This document shows positions 20,401-32,300 of a DNA stretch of 64,000 nucleotides, one piece after another. Each line of letters opens with the position of its first letter. The first letter of the stretch is position 1. The stretch is taken from positions 62,001 to 126,000 of the forward strand of contig JAPDOI010000698.1 in NCBI GenBank assembly GCA_029168955.1, written 5' to 3'. The position numbers and the translations under genes were made by a program. Below the pieces are notes generated by a model that saw only the letters and a list, made by a program, of their open reading frames with translations, was not told the DNA's origin and did no database searches. The DNA is from Aplectana chamaeleonis (Eukaryota; Nematoda; Chromadorea; Rhabditida; Cosmocercidae).

Positions 20401-23400
20401 CCCGCACACTTTCTATGGCGTCCGGCGCACCCCCACTTAGGTCCAGCACACTCCCTACGGCGTCCTGCCCACTCCCACTTGGGGGGCGCACACTTTCTAC
20501 GGCGACCGGCGCACTCCCACTTGGGTCCCGCACACTCTCTACGGCGTCCTGCCCACTCCCACTTGGGTCCCGCACACATTCTACGGCGTCCGGCGCACTC
20601 CCGCTTGGGTCCCGCACACTCTATACGGCGTCCAGCGCACTCCCACTTAGGTCCAGCACACTCTCTACGGTGTCCTGCCCACTCCCACTTGGGTGCCGCA
20701 CACTTTCTACGGCGTCCGGCGCACTCCCACTTGGGTCCCGCACACTCTCTACGGCGTCCTGCCCACTCCCACTTGGGTCCCGCACACATTCTACGGCGTC
20801 CGGCGCACTCCCGCTTGGGTCCCGCACACTTCCTACGGCGTGCTGCTCACTTCCACTTGGGTTCCGCACACTTTCTACGGCGTTCGGCGCACTCCCACTT
20901 GAGTCCCGCACACTTTGTACGGCGTCCGGCGCACTCCCACTTGGGTCCCGCACACTCTATACGGCGTCCAGCGCACTCCCACTTAGGTCCAGCACACTCT
21001 CTACGGTGTCCTGCCCACTCCCACTTGGGTGCCGAACACTTTCTACGGCGTCCGGCGCACTCCCACTTGGGTCCCGCACACTCTCTACGGCGTCCTGCCC
21101 ACTCCCACTTGGGTTCCGCACACTTTCTACGGCGTCCTGCGCACTTCCACTAGGGTCCCGCACACTTCCTACGGCGTTCGGAGCACTCCCGCTTGGGTCC
21201 CGCACACTTCCTACGGCGTTCAGCGCACTCCCACTTGAGTCCGGCACACTTTCTACGGCGTCCGGCGCACTCCCACTTGGGTCCCGCACACTTTATACGG
21301 CGTCCGGCGCCTCCAACTCAGGTCACGCCTCTTCCGCGAGTCCCGCACACCTTCTACGGCGTCCTGCACACTCCCACTTGAATCTAGCACACTTACTACG
21401 GCGTTCGGCACACTCCCGCAGGGTTCCGCACACTTTCTACGGCGTCCGGCGCACTCCCACTTAGGTCCAGCACACTCTCTACGGCGTCCCGCACACTCCC
21501 ACTTGGGTGCCGCACACTTTCTACGGCGTCCGGCGCACTCCCACTTGGGTCCCGCACACTCTCTACGGCGTCCTGCCCACTCCCACTTGGGTCCCGCACA
21601 CATTCTACGGCGTCCGGTGCACTCCCGCTTGGGTCCCGCACACTTCCTACGGCGTTCAACGCACTCCCACTTGGGTCCTGCACACTTTCTACGGCGTCCG
21701 GCGCACTCCCACTTGGACCCCGCACACTCTCTACGGCTTCCGGCGCACTCCCAATACGATCCGCACACTTCCTACGGCGTTCGGCGCACCCCCGCTTGGG
21801 TCCCGTACACTTCCTACGGCGTTCAGCACACTCCCACTTGTGTCCGCACACTTTCTATGGCGTCCGGCGCACCCCCACTTAGGTCCAGCACACTCCCTAC
21901 GGCGTCCTGCCCACTCCCACTTGGATGCCGCACACTTTCTACGGCGTCCGGCGCACTCCCACTTGGGTCCCGCACACTCTCTACGGCGTCCTGCCCACTC
22001 CCACTTGGGTCCCGCACACATTCTACGGCGTCCGGCGCACTCCCGCTTGGGTCCCGCACACTTCCTACGGCGTGCTGCTCACTTCCACTTGGGTTCCGCA
22101 CACTTTCTACGGCGTTCGGCGCACTCCCACTTGAGTCCCGCACACTTTCTACGGCGTCCGGCGCACTCCCACTTGGGTCCCGCACACTCTATACGGCGTC
22201 CAGCGCACTCCCATAGGTCCAGCACACTCTCTACGGTGTCCTGCCCACTCCCACTTGGGTGCCGCACACTTTCTACGGCGTCCGGCGCACTCCCACTTGG
22301 GTCCCGCACACTCTCTACGGCGTCCTGCCCACTCCCACTTGGGTTCCGCACACTTTCTACGGCGTCCTGCGCACTTCCACTAGGGTCCCGCACACTTCCT
22401 ACGGCGTTCGGCGCACTCCCGCTTGGGTCCCGCACACTTCCTACGGCGTTCAGCGCACTCCCACTTGAGTCCGGCACACTTTCTACGGCGTCCGGCGCAC
22501 TCCCACTTGGGTCCCGCACACTTTATACGGCGTCCGGCGCCCTCCCACTTGGGTCACGCCTCTTCCACTTGAGTCCCGCACACCTTCTACGGCGTCCCGC
22601 ACACTCCCACTTGAATCTAGCACACTTACTACGGCGTTCGGCACACCCCACTTGGGTTCCGCACACTTTCTACGGCGTCCGGCGCACTCCCACTTAGGTC
22701 CAGCACACTCTCTACGGCGTCCCGCACACTCCCACTTGGATCTAGCACACTTCCTACGGCGTTCGGCACACTCCCACTTTGGTTCCGCACACTTTCTACG
22801 GCGTCCGGCGCACTCCCACTTAGGTCCAGCACACTCTCTACGGCGTCCTGCCCACTCCCACTTGGGTGCCGCACACTTTCTACGGCGTCCGGCGCACTCC
22901 CGCTGGGGTCCCGCACACTCTATACGGCGTCCTGCGCACTTCCACTAGGGTCCCGCACACTTCCTACGGCGTTCGGCGCACTCCCGCTTGGGTCCCGCAC
23001 ACTTCCTACGGCGTTCAGCGCACGCCCCCTTTTTGGGTCCTGCACACTTTCTACGGCGTCCGGCGCACTCCCACTTGGACCCCGCACACTCTCTACGGCT
23101 TCCGGCGCACTCCCACTTGGGTCCCGCACACATTCTACGGCGTCCGGCGCACTCCCGCTTGGGTCCCGCACACTTCCTACGGCGTGCTGCTCACTTCCAC
23201 TTGGGTTCCGCACACTTTCTACGGCGTTCGGCGCACTCCCACTTGAGTCCCGCACACTTTCTACGGCGTCCGGCGCACTCCCACTTGGGTCCCGCACACT
23301 CTATACGGCGTCCAGCGCACTCCCACTTAGGTCCAGCACACTCTCTACGGTGTCCTGCCCACTCCCACTTGGGTGCCGCACACTTTCTACGGCGTCCGGC

Positions 23401-25010
23401 GCACTCCCACTTGGGTCCCGCACACTCTCTACGGCGTCCTGCCCACTCCCACTTGGGTTCCGCACACTTTCTACGGCGTCCTGCGCACTTCCACTAGGGT
23501 CCCGCACACTTCCTACGGCGTTCGGCGCACTCCCGCTTGGGTCCCGCACACTTTCTACGGCGTACGGCGCACTCCCACTTGAGTCCCGCACACTTTCTAC
23601 GGCGTCCGACGCACTCCCACTTGGGTCCCGCACACTCTATACGGGGTCCTGCGCACTCCCACTTGTGTCCCGCACACGTTCTATGGCGTCCGGCGCACCC
23701 CCACTTAGGTCCAGCACACTCTCTACGGCGTCCTGCCCACTCCCACTTGGGTGCCGCACACTTTCTACGGCGTCCGGCGCACTCCCACTTGGGTCCCGCA
23801 CACTCTCTACGGCGTCCTGCCCACTCCCACTTGGGTCCCGCACACATTCTACGGCGTCCGGCGCACTCCCGCTTGGGTCCCGCACACTTCCTACGGCGTG
23901 CTGCCCACTTCCACTTCGGTCTCGCACATTTTATACGGCGCCCGGCGCACTCACACTTCGGTCCCGCACACCTTCGACGGCTTCCGGCGCACTCCCACCT
24001 AAATCCCGCACACTTCCTACGGCGTTCAGCGCACTCCCACTTGGGTCCCGCACACTTTCTACGGGGTTTGGCGCACTCTCACTGGGGTCCCGCCTCTCCC
24101 ACTTCGGTCCCGCGCACCTTCTACGGCGTCCTGCCCACTCCCACTTGGGTCGCACACTTTCTATGGCGTCCGGCGCTTTCCCACTTAGGTCCCGCACACT
24201 TTCTACGGCGCCCGGCGCACTCCTACTTCGGTCTCGCACATTTTATACGGCGCCCGGCGCACTCACACTTCGGTCCCGCACACCTTCGACGGCGTCCGAC
24301 GCACTCTCACTTGGGCCCCGCACACTCTCTACGGCGTCCTGCGCACTTCCACTAGGGTCCCACACACTTCTTACGGCGTTCGGCGCACTCCTGCTAGGGT
24401 CCTGCACACTTCCTACGGCGTCCTGCGCACTTCCACTAGGGTCCCACACACTTCCTACGGCGTTCGGCGCACTCCTGCTTGAATCTAGCACACTTCCTAC
24501 GGCGTTCGGCACACTCCTACTTGGGTTCCGCACACTTTCTACGGCGTTCGGCGCACTCCCACTTGGGTCCAGCACACTCTCTACGGCGTCCTGCCCACTC
24601 CCACTTGGGTGCCGCACAATTTCTACGGCGTCCGGCGCAAACCCACTCTGGTCCCGCACACTCTCTACGGCGTCCTGACCACTCCCACTTGGGTCCCGCA
24701 CACATTCTACGGCGTCCGGCGCACTCCCGCTTGGGTCCCGCACACTTCCTACGGCGTCCTCCTTACTCCCACTTGGGCGCCGCACAATTTCTATGGCGTC
24801 CCGCACACTTTCTACGGCGTCCGGCGCACTCTCACTCGGGTCCCGCCTCTCCCACTTGGGTCCCGCGCACCTTCTACGGCGTCCTGCCCACTCCCACTTG
24901 GGTGCCGCACACTTTCTATGGCGTCCGGCGCTCTCCAACCTAGGTCCCGCACACTTTCTATGGCGTCTGGCGCACTACCATTCGGGTCCCGTACCCTTCC
25001 TATAATCGTC
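11455..25010 (+). repeat. 42-bp satellite, left array
   Basis: About 13.6 kb of tandem units of about 42 bp. Each carries a CTACGGCGTCC core and a CCCACTTGGGTCCCGC segment. All three plus-strand frames and two minus-strand frames are usually open, giving 14-residue repeats such as SRTLSTASGALPLG, PAHFLRRPAHSHLG and PHTFYGVRRTPTWV. The third minus-strand frame has TAG in most units. Higher-order structure is clear: a recognisable 5-unit string recurs at 13385, 14225, 14855, 15696 and 16746, at distances of 840, 630, 841 and 1050 bp, essentially whole multiples of 42. A 2.8-kb block is duplicated (about 18.2-19.9 kb against 21.0-22.7 kb). There is no start context, intron structure or domain to support a protein, so the ORFs of up to 1,268 codons are treated as artefacts of the period. 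Confidence 0.95.
12314..12345. repeat. Shortened satellite unit, a higher-order-repeat marker (example)
   Basis: Here the unit reads CTCCCACTCGGGTCACGCC and passes directly to CTTCCACTTGAGTCC. It lacks about 26 bp, including the CTACGGCG core. Further copies are near 18514, 19748, 21322, 22555, 24090 and 24845, and inverted in the right array near 36495, 39975, 41385, 45690, 46645, 48210, 49160, 51135, 52165, 54105, 56880, 59740 and 62440. Because the deletion is not a multiple of 3, it switches the frame of the long ORFs. Confidence 0.75.
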
Positions 25011-25021
25011 CTATTGAACTG

Positions 25022-25243
25022 TGGATTACGGTAGTATTCCACGCGGGAGCCCTGGTCTGATTGGAGCATGTTTACCAAATCAGTCATCGACGGCGTGTCC
25101 GTGAATCTAATTTCGATGCAAATTCGAACCGATATTTGTGAATTACGTGCAATAAGATAAGCACAAGGTTTCTAGATTCCCCGTAATGCTTAATACCATA
25201 ACGGAACCTATTGCGGATTACGGTAATATTCCACGCGGGCGCC
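25022..25243. repeat. Pair of 31-bp direct repeats within the inverted-repeat arm
   Basis: GGATTACGGTAGTATTCC with its continuation (25022-25052) recurs at 25213-25243 with two or three changes, 191 bp apart. The same pair is present in the right arm (35497-35527 and 35688-35718), so it predates the arm duplication. Confidence 0.75.
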
Positions 25244-25275
25244 CTGAGTTACGGGGCAGCTCATCTCCATGACTC

Positions 25276-25480
25276 ATTGGCAGGCGAGAGCGGAGAGGGT
25301 GAGACAACGAGACAGTTCGAGGGCGCCTGCGTGAAATGCGTTTGGCAGGCGAGAGCGGAGAGGATGAGACAACGAGACAGTTCCAGGGCGCCGGCGTCAA
25401 ATGCGTTTGGCAGGCGACTGACTCATTTGGCAGGCGAGAGCGGAGAGGGTGAGACGACGAGACAGTTCGAAAGGGTAATC
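25276..25480. repeat. Tandem repeat with GGCAGGCGAGAGCGGAGAGG units, three copies
   Basis: Units start near 25281, 25349 and 25431. They carry GAGACAACGAGACAGTTC and then a GGGCGCC segment. A partial unit (GGCAGGCGACTGACTCATTT) precedes the last. The opposite arm has only two units (about 35358-35465). Confidence 0.75.
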
Positions 25481-26066
25481 ACACTACACAAGTGTTTCTC
25501 AGTCGAAAGGATGTCTCGAGCGCCACATTAATAATGGATTAAGGGGTTTACAGAAATTTTCGAATCTTTCATGCGATTTTGCATTCCTTAAACGGAAAAA
25601 TAGTGGAAACGAGACGGTTATCACTGTTTTATAAAAACATTGTATTACAGGCACGGAACAGGGCTGCACGTGAATTTACAGAGGAAGCGAGTACTAGTGG
25701 TTCTCATCAGGTTTTCAACATTATTGTGATTGAACGAAAGGAATCGTATAACTTTTTTTCGAGGAAATCCTCCACCATAGTTCGTTCTAAAATAGGTTCT
25801 GTACTCTTCCATCGATTGACGCGGCTATGAAATTCTTAAGAATTGGGTAAATGTAATCCCTTCGCGGGTTTACCGACACAGTATGCTCCTCGAAAAACGG
25901 GTTTGAATGGTTAAAGGAAAGACAATGCCTCAGTAAACGAACTTGCTTTTACTTGGATCATTTTGAGCTGTGAAATGTGGGTAACCTAAACGCAATTCAC
26001 TAACACGGTGTTGGAAAACTTCCTGGCATACTGATTCTGCAGTATTTCCTAGTTTTAAAACCAAAT

Positions 26067-27151
26067 CCTCTATATATAAAGAATCGCACGAGGCAATTCA
26101 AAAAAGTGGTATTTCAGCACAAAACGCGAGAATTTCGCGCCCGCTACAGTACTCCCTCCGCATCTAATGCAGGCACTGAAGCGGGGAGTGTGTCGCAATC
26201 CAGCTTTTTTTCCTTCATTAAATAAAAGTTGCCTTTATTCTTCTTCTCATGTATTGATCCTTCTCTTTCTATTATCCATGCCACCTGGTATCAATGTTTT
26301 TGAAAGTGTTTAACTCTAGAATCTGGAAACGAAGGCAAGGAAAAGAGTTTGGTGAACTGTCTTCGATTCTGGTCTAGATTTTTCTTGCTGCACATTTTTC
26401 AGTTTTGAAATATTTTGAGAGGAATGAGCATTGAATTTTTTCGTTGGACATTCAAGATTTCTATTCTTATATCAAAATTCGATCCGAGACTATTCTGAAA
26501 CGAAAAAAAAAGTTTTCTGCAAATTCTCGGAACTTTTGTTTCAGCATCAATAGAGCGCAGGACAGGGTTAGAGGAATTTTCGAGCTTTCCACCGGGTTTT
26601 AAAAATGCGCTGAAGTATTTTGCAAATCTTCAATGTCTTTTCTTTTCGTACGAACGAAATACGAAGTTACTTTTTTCGCGAATGCTACTGTCAATTGAGG
26701 GTCACATCAAAAATTGTCGAGGGTCGAGTTTCAGAATAAAACCAGACCTAAGATTGTTTCTGAAATATTCTTAAAAATAAAATATGAGATTTCGAAAGCT
26801 AAATGATTTTGGAGGCCATTTCTCGGAACTCCTCCGCTGAGTTTTTCTGCTTGAAAGTAGAAGTCTTTTCAGTGATCCATGTTAGTCATAGCGACATTTC
26901 CCCATCAAAAAAATTGTTCCCCTTACAACTTAATTCAGGAAAACAATATTAGGAGCAAAGTCGGCATTCATTAATTGGTTCGCAGATGCGGGTACCTATG
27001 CGGAAATGTAGGTGCGCAAAAGCGCGCCGGAGCGGCGACAACTCCGGCGACCGGCTGTCGCAGAAATATACCAGTGCCCTTTGTCGACGAAGGAAGAAGC
27101 GCGATTTCTTTTTTTGTGAAGGACCCGAAGCCTGCTCACTTCGCTTTTCCG
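26067..27151. other. AT-rich spacer with no recognised gene
   Basis: Begins where inverted-repeat homology stops. No ORF, RNA gene or known repeat is recognised. A TATATATAAAG sequence occurs at about 26071, without any associated gene. Confidence 0.5.
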
Positions 27152-27588
27152 TTAAAGGCAGTGTTCACGATAAATCTCGTTCTCGAGGTCTCGGTGTGAA
27201 ACACTAAGTTGACAGGTGCTGTAGAGGATAGGGTCGAAGAAAGCAACAAAAACTGGCCAGAAATAAATGCAAACGGCTTTATAAGCTCTCCCGGTGCACC
27301 TACCTATCCCGGTCCGCCCCCCAATCGGACGAGCTTCTATGGCGAATTGCCAAGCAACTCTGCCGCAGTTAGCATTATCGATTCGCGCAGATTTCGCGAT
27401 TAGCGCGCGCTTGCCGAAATCAGCAGGGCCCATAATTCTCGTCCACGCCCTGAATCTAGAAACCGTTATTTTGAGTAATTTTGGACGTTTTTCTTCCCTG
27501 TTTCTTCACTATTAGTTACCTCACGACCTAACAATCCCATTTTTGGGTCGAACTCGAGTGCGAAATTCATCGTGAACACTGCCTTTAA
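27152..27588 (-). mobile_element. TTAA short element, family gamma, complete
   Basis: TTAA at 27152-27155 and 27585-27588. The inverted ends AGGCAGTGTTCACGAT (from 27156) and ATCGTGAACACTGCCT (to 27584) are intact. Length is 437 bp. Its minus strand aligns with 11093-11454. No transposase is present. Confidence 0.82.
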
Positions 27589-27725
27589 AGGTCGATGACT
27601 TCCCTTTCCACGAGAGAAGAGAAAAGCGCGAATCCCCCTGTGAAGAAGCGGAAGTTCCCCCCCCCTACGTTTTTGAATAAGGATGTATTCCGTCTTATGG
27701 GAAAATGGTGAAGCTCGATTTTTTC
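27589..27725. repeat. Leader segment of the hairpin satellite block, duplicated at 30661
   Basis: From about 27628 (GAAAAGCGCGAATCCCCCTG) the sequence is almost repeated at 30661-30790, including a C-rich tract and CTACGTTTTTG. Both copies lead into hairpin units. Confidence 0.8.
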
Positions 27726-28190
27726 CGAATACAGTGTAGAGGGGGAGGGGCGGAGCATCCGGCCCATCGTTCTGCGAAGCCAGACGAAAACTACGTGGAG
27801 GGTGGCACACTGTACCTGATTGATGGAGGAGGGCCGGCGAAGCCAAACAAAAGCTACGTGAAAGGTTGCCGTCGAAGCCGGCTCATCGTTTGGCAAAGCC
27901 AAACAAATACTAATTGGTGGGTGGCCGGATGAGCTGGCTTATCGTTTGGCGAAGCCAAACGATTACTTTGTGGAGGGTGGCCGGCTAATCTGGCTCAACG
28001 TTTGGCAAAGCCAAACGTTACATAAGTGGCATGTGGCCGGCAAAGCCAGCCCAACGTTCGGCGAAGCCAACCGAATACTAATTGGTGGGTGGCCGGCTAA
28101 GTTAGCTCATCAATTGGCGAAGCCAAACGAATATTTTTTTGGCAGTGGCACACTGTACCTGATTGATGGAAGAGGGCCGGCGAAGCCGGC
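27628..28190 (+). repeat. First copy of a large internal duplication in the hairpin satellite
   Basis: Closely similar to 30661-31235 in the same order: C-rich leader, GGCACACTGTACCTG boxes, units with TTATCGTTTGGC, and a TTTTTTTGGCAGTGGC box. The distance between copies is about 3.03 kb. Confidence 0.82.
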
Positions 28191-30660
28191 TAATCGTTTA
28201 GCGCAGCCAAACGAATACTACATGGAGGTTGGCCGGCGAAGCCGGTCCATCGTTCGGCAAAGCCGAACCGAATACTACGTAGAGGGAGGGGGTCGGCGAA
28301 GACGGCCCATCGTTCGGCGGAGCCAAACGAATACTACGTAGAGGAATGGGGTCGGCGAAGCTGGCCCATCGTTCGGCGAAGCCGAACGGATACTTCGGGG
28401 AGCGAAGGGGTAGGAGGAACCGGCCCATCGTTTGGCGGAGCCAAACGAATACTATATAGGTGGCCAGCAAAGCCGGTCCATCGTTCGGCGAAGCTGAACG
28501 AATACTACGTAGAGGGAGAGGGTTGGCGAAGCTGGCCCATCGTTCGGCGGAGCCAAACGAATACTACGTAGAGGAAGGGGGTCAGCGAAGCCGGACCATC
28601 GTTCGGCGAAGCCGAACGAATACTACGCGGAGGATAGCCGGGGAAGCCGGCTCATCGTTGTAGCCGAACGAATACTGCGCGGAGGGTAGCCTGCCCATCG
28701 TTTGGCGAAGCCGAACCGAATACTACGTAGAGGGAGGGGGTCGGCGAAGACGGCTCATCGTTTGGCGAAGCCAACGAATACATCGTAGAGGGAGGGGGTC
28801 GGCGAAGCCGAACGATTAATACACGGAGGGTGGCCGACGAAGCCGCAACGAATACTACACGGAGGGTAGCCGGCAAAGCCGGCCCATCGTTTAGCGCAGC
28901 CAAACGAATACTACATGGAGGGGGGCCGGCGAAGCCGGTCCATCGTGCGGCGAAGCCGAACCGAATACTACGTAGAGGGAGTGGGCTGGCGAAGCTGGCC
29001 CATCGTTCGGCGGAACCAAACGAATACTACGTAGAGGAAGGGGGTCAGCGAAGCCGGCCCATCGTTCGGCGAGTCCGAACGAATACTACGCGGAGGGTAG
29101 CCGGGGAAGCCGGCTCATCGTTGTAGCCGAACGAATACTGCGCGGACGGAAGCCTGCCCATCGTTTGGCGAAGCCGAACCGAATAGTACGTAGAGGGAGG
29201 GCGTCGGCGAAGACGGCTCATCGTTTGGCGAAGCCGACGAAAACATCGTAGAGGGAGGGGGTCGGCGAAGCCGAACGATTAATACACGGAGGGTGGCCGG
29301 CGAAGCCGCAACGAATACTACACGGAGGGTAGCCGGCAAAGCCGGCCCATCGTTTAGCGCAGCCAAACGAATACTACATGGAGGGTGGCCGGCGAAGACG
29401 GCTCATCGTTTGGCGAAGCCAACGAATACATCGTAGAGGGAGGGGGTCGGCGAAGCCGAACGATTAATACACGGAGGGTGGCCGACGAAGCCGCAACGAA
29501 TACTACACGGAGGGTAGCCGGCAAAGCCGGCCCATCGTTTAGCGCAGCCAAACGAATACTACATGGAGGGTGGCCGGCGAAGCCGGTCCATCGTTCGGCG
29601 AAGCCGAACCGAATACTACGTAGAGGGAGTGGGTTGGCGAAGCTGGCCCATCGTTCGGCGGAGCCAAACGAATACTACGTAGAGGAAGGGGGTCAGCGAA
29701 GCCGGCCCATCGTTCGGCGAGTCCGAACGAATACTACGCGGAGGGTAGCCGGGGAAGCCGGCTCATCGTTGTAGCCGAACGAATACTGCGCGGAGGGAAG
29801 CCTGCCCATCGTTTGGCGAAGCCGAACCGAATACTACGTAGAGGGAGGGGGTCGGCGAAGACGGCTCATCGTTTGGCGAAGCCGACGAAAACATCGTAGA
29901 GGGAGGGGGTCGGCGAAGCCGAACGATTAATACACGGAGGGTGGCCGGCGAAGCCGCAACGAATACTACACGGAGGGTAGCCGGCAAAGCCGGCCCATCG
30001 TTTAGCGCAGCCAAACGAATACTACATGGAGGGTGGCCGGCGAAGCCGGTCCATCGTTCGGCGAAGCCAAACCGAATACTACGTAGAGGGAGAGGGTCGG
30101 CGAAGCCAAACGAATACTACGTAGAGGAAGGGGGTCAGCGAAGCCGGCCCATCGTTCGGCGAAGCCGAACGTATACTACGCGGAGGGTAGCCGGAGAAGC
30201 CGGCTCATCGTTGTAGCCGAACAAATACTGCGCGGAGAGTAGCCTGCCCATCGTTTGGCGAAGCCGAACCGAATACTACGTAGAGGGAGGGGGTTGGCGA
30301 AGACGGCTCATCGTTTGCGAAGCCAACGAATACATCGTAGAGGGAGGGGGTCGGCGAAGCCGAACGACTAATACACGGAGGGGGGCCGGCGAAGCCGCAA
30401 CGAATACTACACGGAGGGTAGCCGGCAAAGCCGGCCCATCGTTTAGCGCAGCCAAACGAATACTACATGAAGGGTGGCCGGCGAAGCCGGTCCATCGTTC
30501 GGCGAAGCCGAACCGAATACTACTTAGAGGGAGGGGAGAGTCGGCAAAGCCGGTCTAGCGTTCGGCGGAGCCAAACGAATACTACGTAGAGGAAGGGGGT
30601 CGGTGAAGCCGGCACATCGTTCGGCGAAGCCGAACGCATACTACGCGGAGGGTAGCCGGG

Positions 30661-31235
30661 GAAGAAGCGCGAATCCCCCTGTGAAGAAGCGGAATTCCCC
30701 CCCCCCCTACGTTTTTGGATAAGGATGTCTTCCGTCTTATGGGAGAATGGTGAAGCTCGATTTTTTCCCGAATACAGCGTAGAGGGGGAGGGGCGGCGCA
30801 TCCGGCCCATCGTTCTGCGAAGCCAGACGAAAACTACGTGGAGGGTGGCACACTGTACCTGATTGATGGAGGAGGGCCGTCGAAGCCAAAGAAGTGCTAC
30901 GTGAAAGGTGGCCGGCGAAGCCGGCTCATCGTTTGGCAAAGCCAAACAAATACTTATTGGTGGGTGGCCGGATAAGCTGGCTTATCGTTTGGCAAAGCCA
31001 AACGATTACTTTGTGGAGGGTGGCCGGCTAAGCTGGCTCATCGTTTGGCAAAGCCAAACGTTACATACGTGGAATATGGCCGGCAAAGCCAGCCCAACGT
31101 TCGGCGAAGCCAACCGAATACTAATTGGTGGGTGGCCGGCTAAGTTAGCTCATCATTTGGCTAAGCCAAACGAATATTTTTTTGGCAGTGGCACACTGTA
31201 CCTGGTTGATGGAAGAGGGCCGGCGAAGCCGGCCA
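30661..31235 (+). repeat. Second copy of the large internal duplication
   Basis: Direct-repeat partner of 27628-28190, with scattered substitutions and small indels. Confidence 0.82.
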
Positions 31236-32145
31236 ATCGCCAAACGAATACTATATAGGTGGCCAGCAAAGACGGTCCATCGTTCGGCGAAGCTGAACAA
31301 ATACTACGTAGAGGGACGGGGTCGGCGAAGACGGCCCATCGTTCGGCGGAGCCAAACGAATACTACGTAGAGGAAGGGGGTCAGCAAAGCCGGCCCATCG
31401 TTCGGCGAAGCCGAACGAATACCACGCGGAGGGTAGCCGGGGAAGCCGGCTCATCGTTGTAGCCGAACGAATACTGCGCGGAGGGTAGCCTGCCCATCGT
31501 TTGGCGAAGCCGAACCGAATACTACGTAGAGGGAGGGGGTCGGCGAAGACGGCTCATCGTTTGGCGAAGCCAACAAATACATCGTAGAGGGAGGGGGTCG
31601 GCGAAGCCGAACGACTAATACACGGAGGGGGGCCGGCGAAGCCGCAACGAATACTACACGGAGGGTAGCCGGCAATGCCGGCCCATCGTTTAGCGCAGCC
31701 AAACGAATACTACATGGAGGGTGGCCGGCGAAGCCGGTCCATCGTTCGGCGAAGCCGAACCGAATACTACTTAGAGGGAGGGGAGAGTCGGCGAAGCCGG
31801 TCTAGCGTTCGGCGGAGCCAAACGAATACTACGTAGAGGAAGGGGGTCGGTGAAGCCGGCCCATCGTTCGGCGAAGCCGAACGAATACAACGCGGAGGGT
31901 AGCCGGGGAAGCCGGCTCATCGTTGTAGCCGAACGAATACTGCGCGGAGGGTAGCCTGCCCATCGCTTGGCGAAGCCAACGAATACTACGTAGAGGGAGG
32001 GGGTCGGCGAAGCCGGCCCATCGTTCGCCGAAGCCGAACAAATACTACGTAGAGGGAAGGGGTCGGCGAAGCCGAACGGTTACTACACGGAGGGTGGCTG
32101 GCGAAGACGGTTCATAGTTCGGCTAAGCCGAACGAATACTACGTA

Positions 32146-32300
32146 CAGGCTATAAAACGGCGAAATTAACATGGCTCCAACGCGTGCTGGTGCGGAGCGG
32201 AGGTTAGTGACAGTGAGAGAGCGTAGGGCAGACGGAGGCCGAGGCGTCGCGCGCGCCGCTCGCGCCTCGATTGATGTGAATTACGACGTTTTATAGAGGG
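32146..32300. mobile_element. 155-bp TA-flanked insertion (MITE-like) in the hairpin satellite
   Basis: The sequence breaks the satellite after TACGTA. It has imperfect inverted ends that share CTATAAAACG, and it is flanked by TA at 32144-32145 and 32301-32302. Removing it with one TA restores a normal unit linker (CTACGTAGAGCAAGGG, as seen at about 32665). The interior is GC-rich, with no coding capacity that I recognise. TA duplication suggests Tc1/mariner-type mobilisation, which is inference. Confidence 0.65.

Larger units (their letters stand above)
25011..26066 (+). repeat. Left arm of the central inverted repeat
   Basis: This non-satellite sequence is the inverted copy of 34762-35730, about 97-98% identical over the parts compared by eye. 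The homology continues outward into the degenerate edge of the satellite on both sides. Differences include one extra copy of a tandem unit near 25280-25470. A small ORF (25579-25830) is not preserved as a frame in the other arm. Confidence 0.92.

Noticed and set aside
19000..25000. Telomeric or subtelomeric repeat, because CTTAGG occurs in some units
   Set aside because: No TTAGGC runs are present. CTTAGG is a point variant of CTTGGG within the 42-bp unit.
11455..25010. CRISPR-like array
   Set aside because: The repeats are contiguous without unique spacers, the context is eukaryotic, and no cas genes are present.
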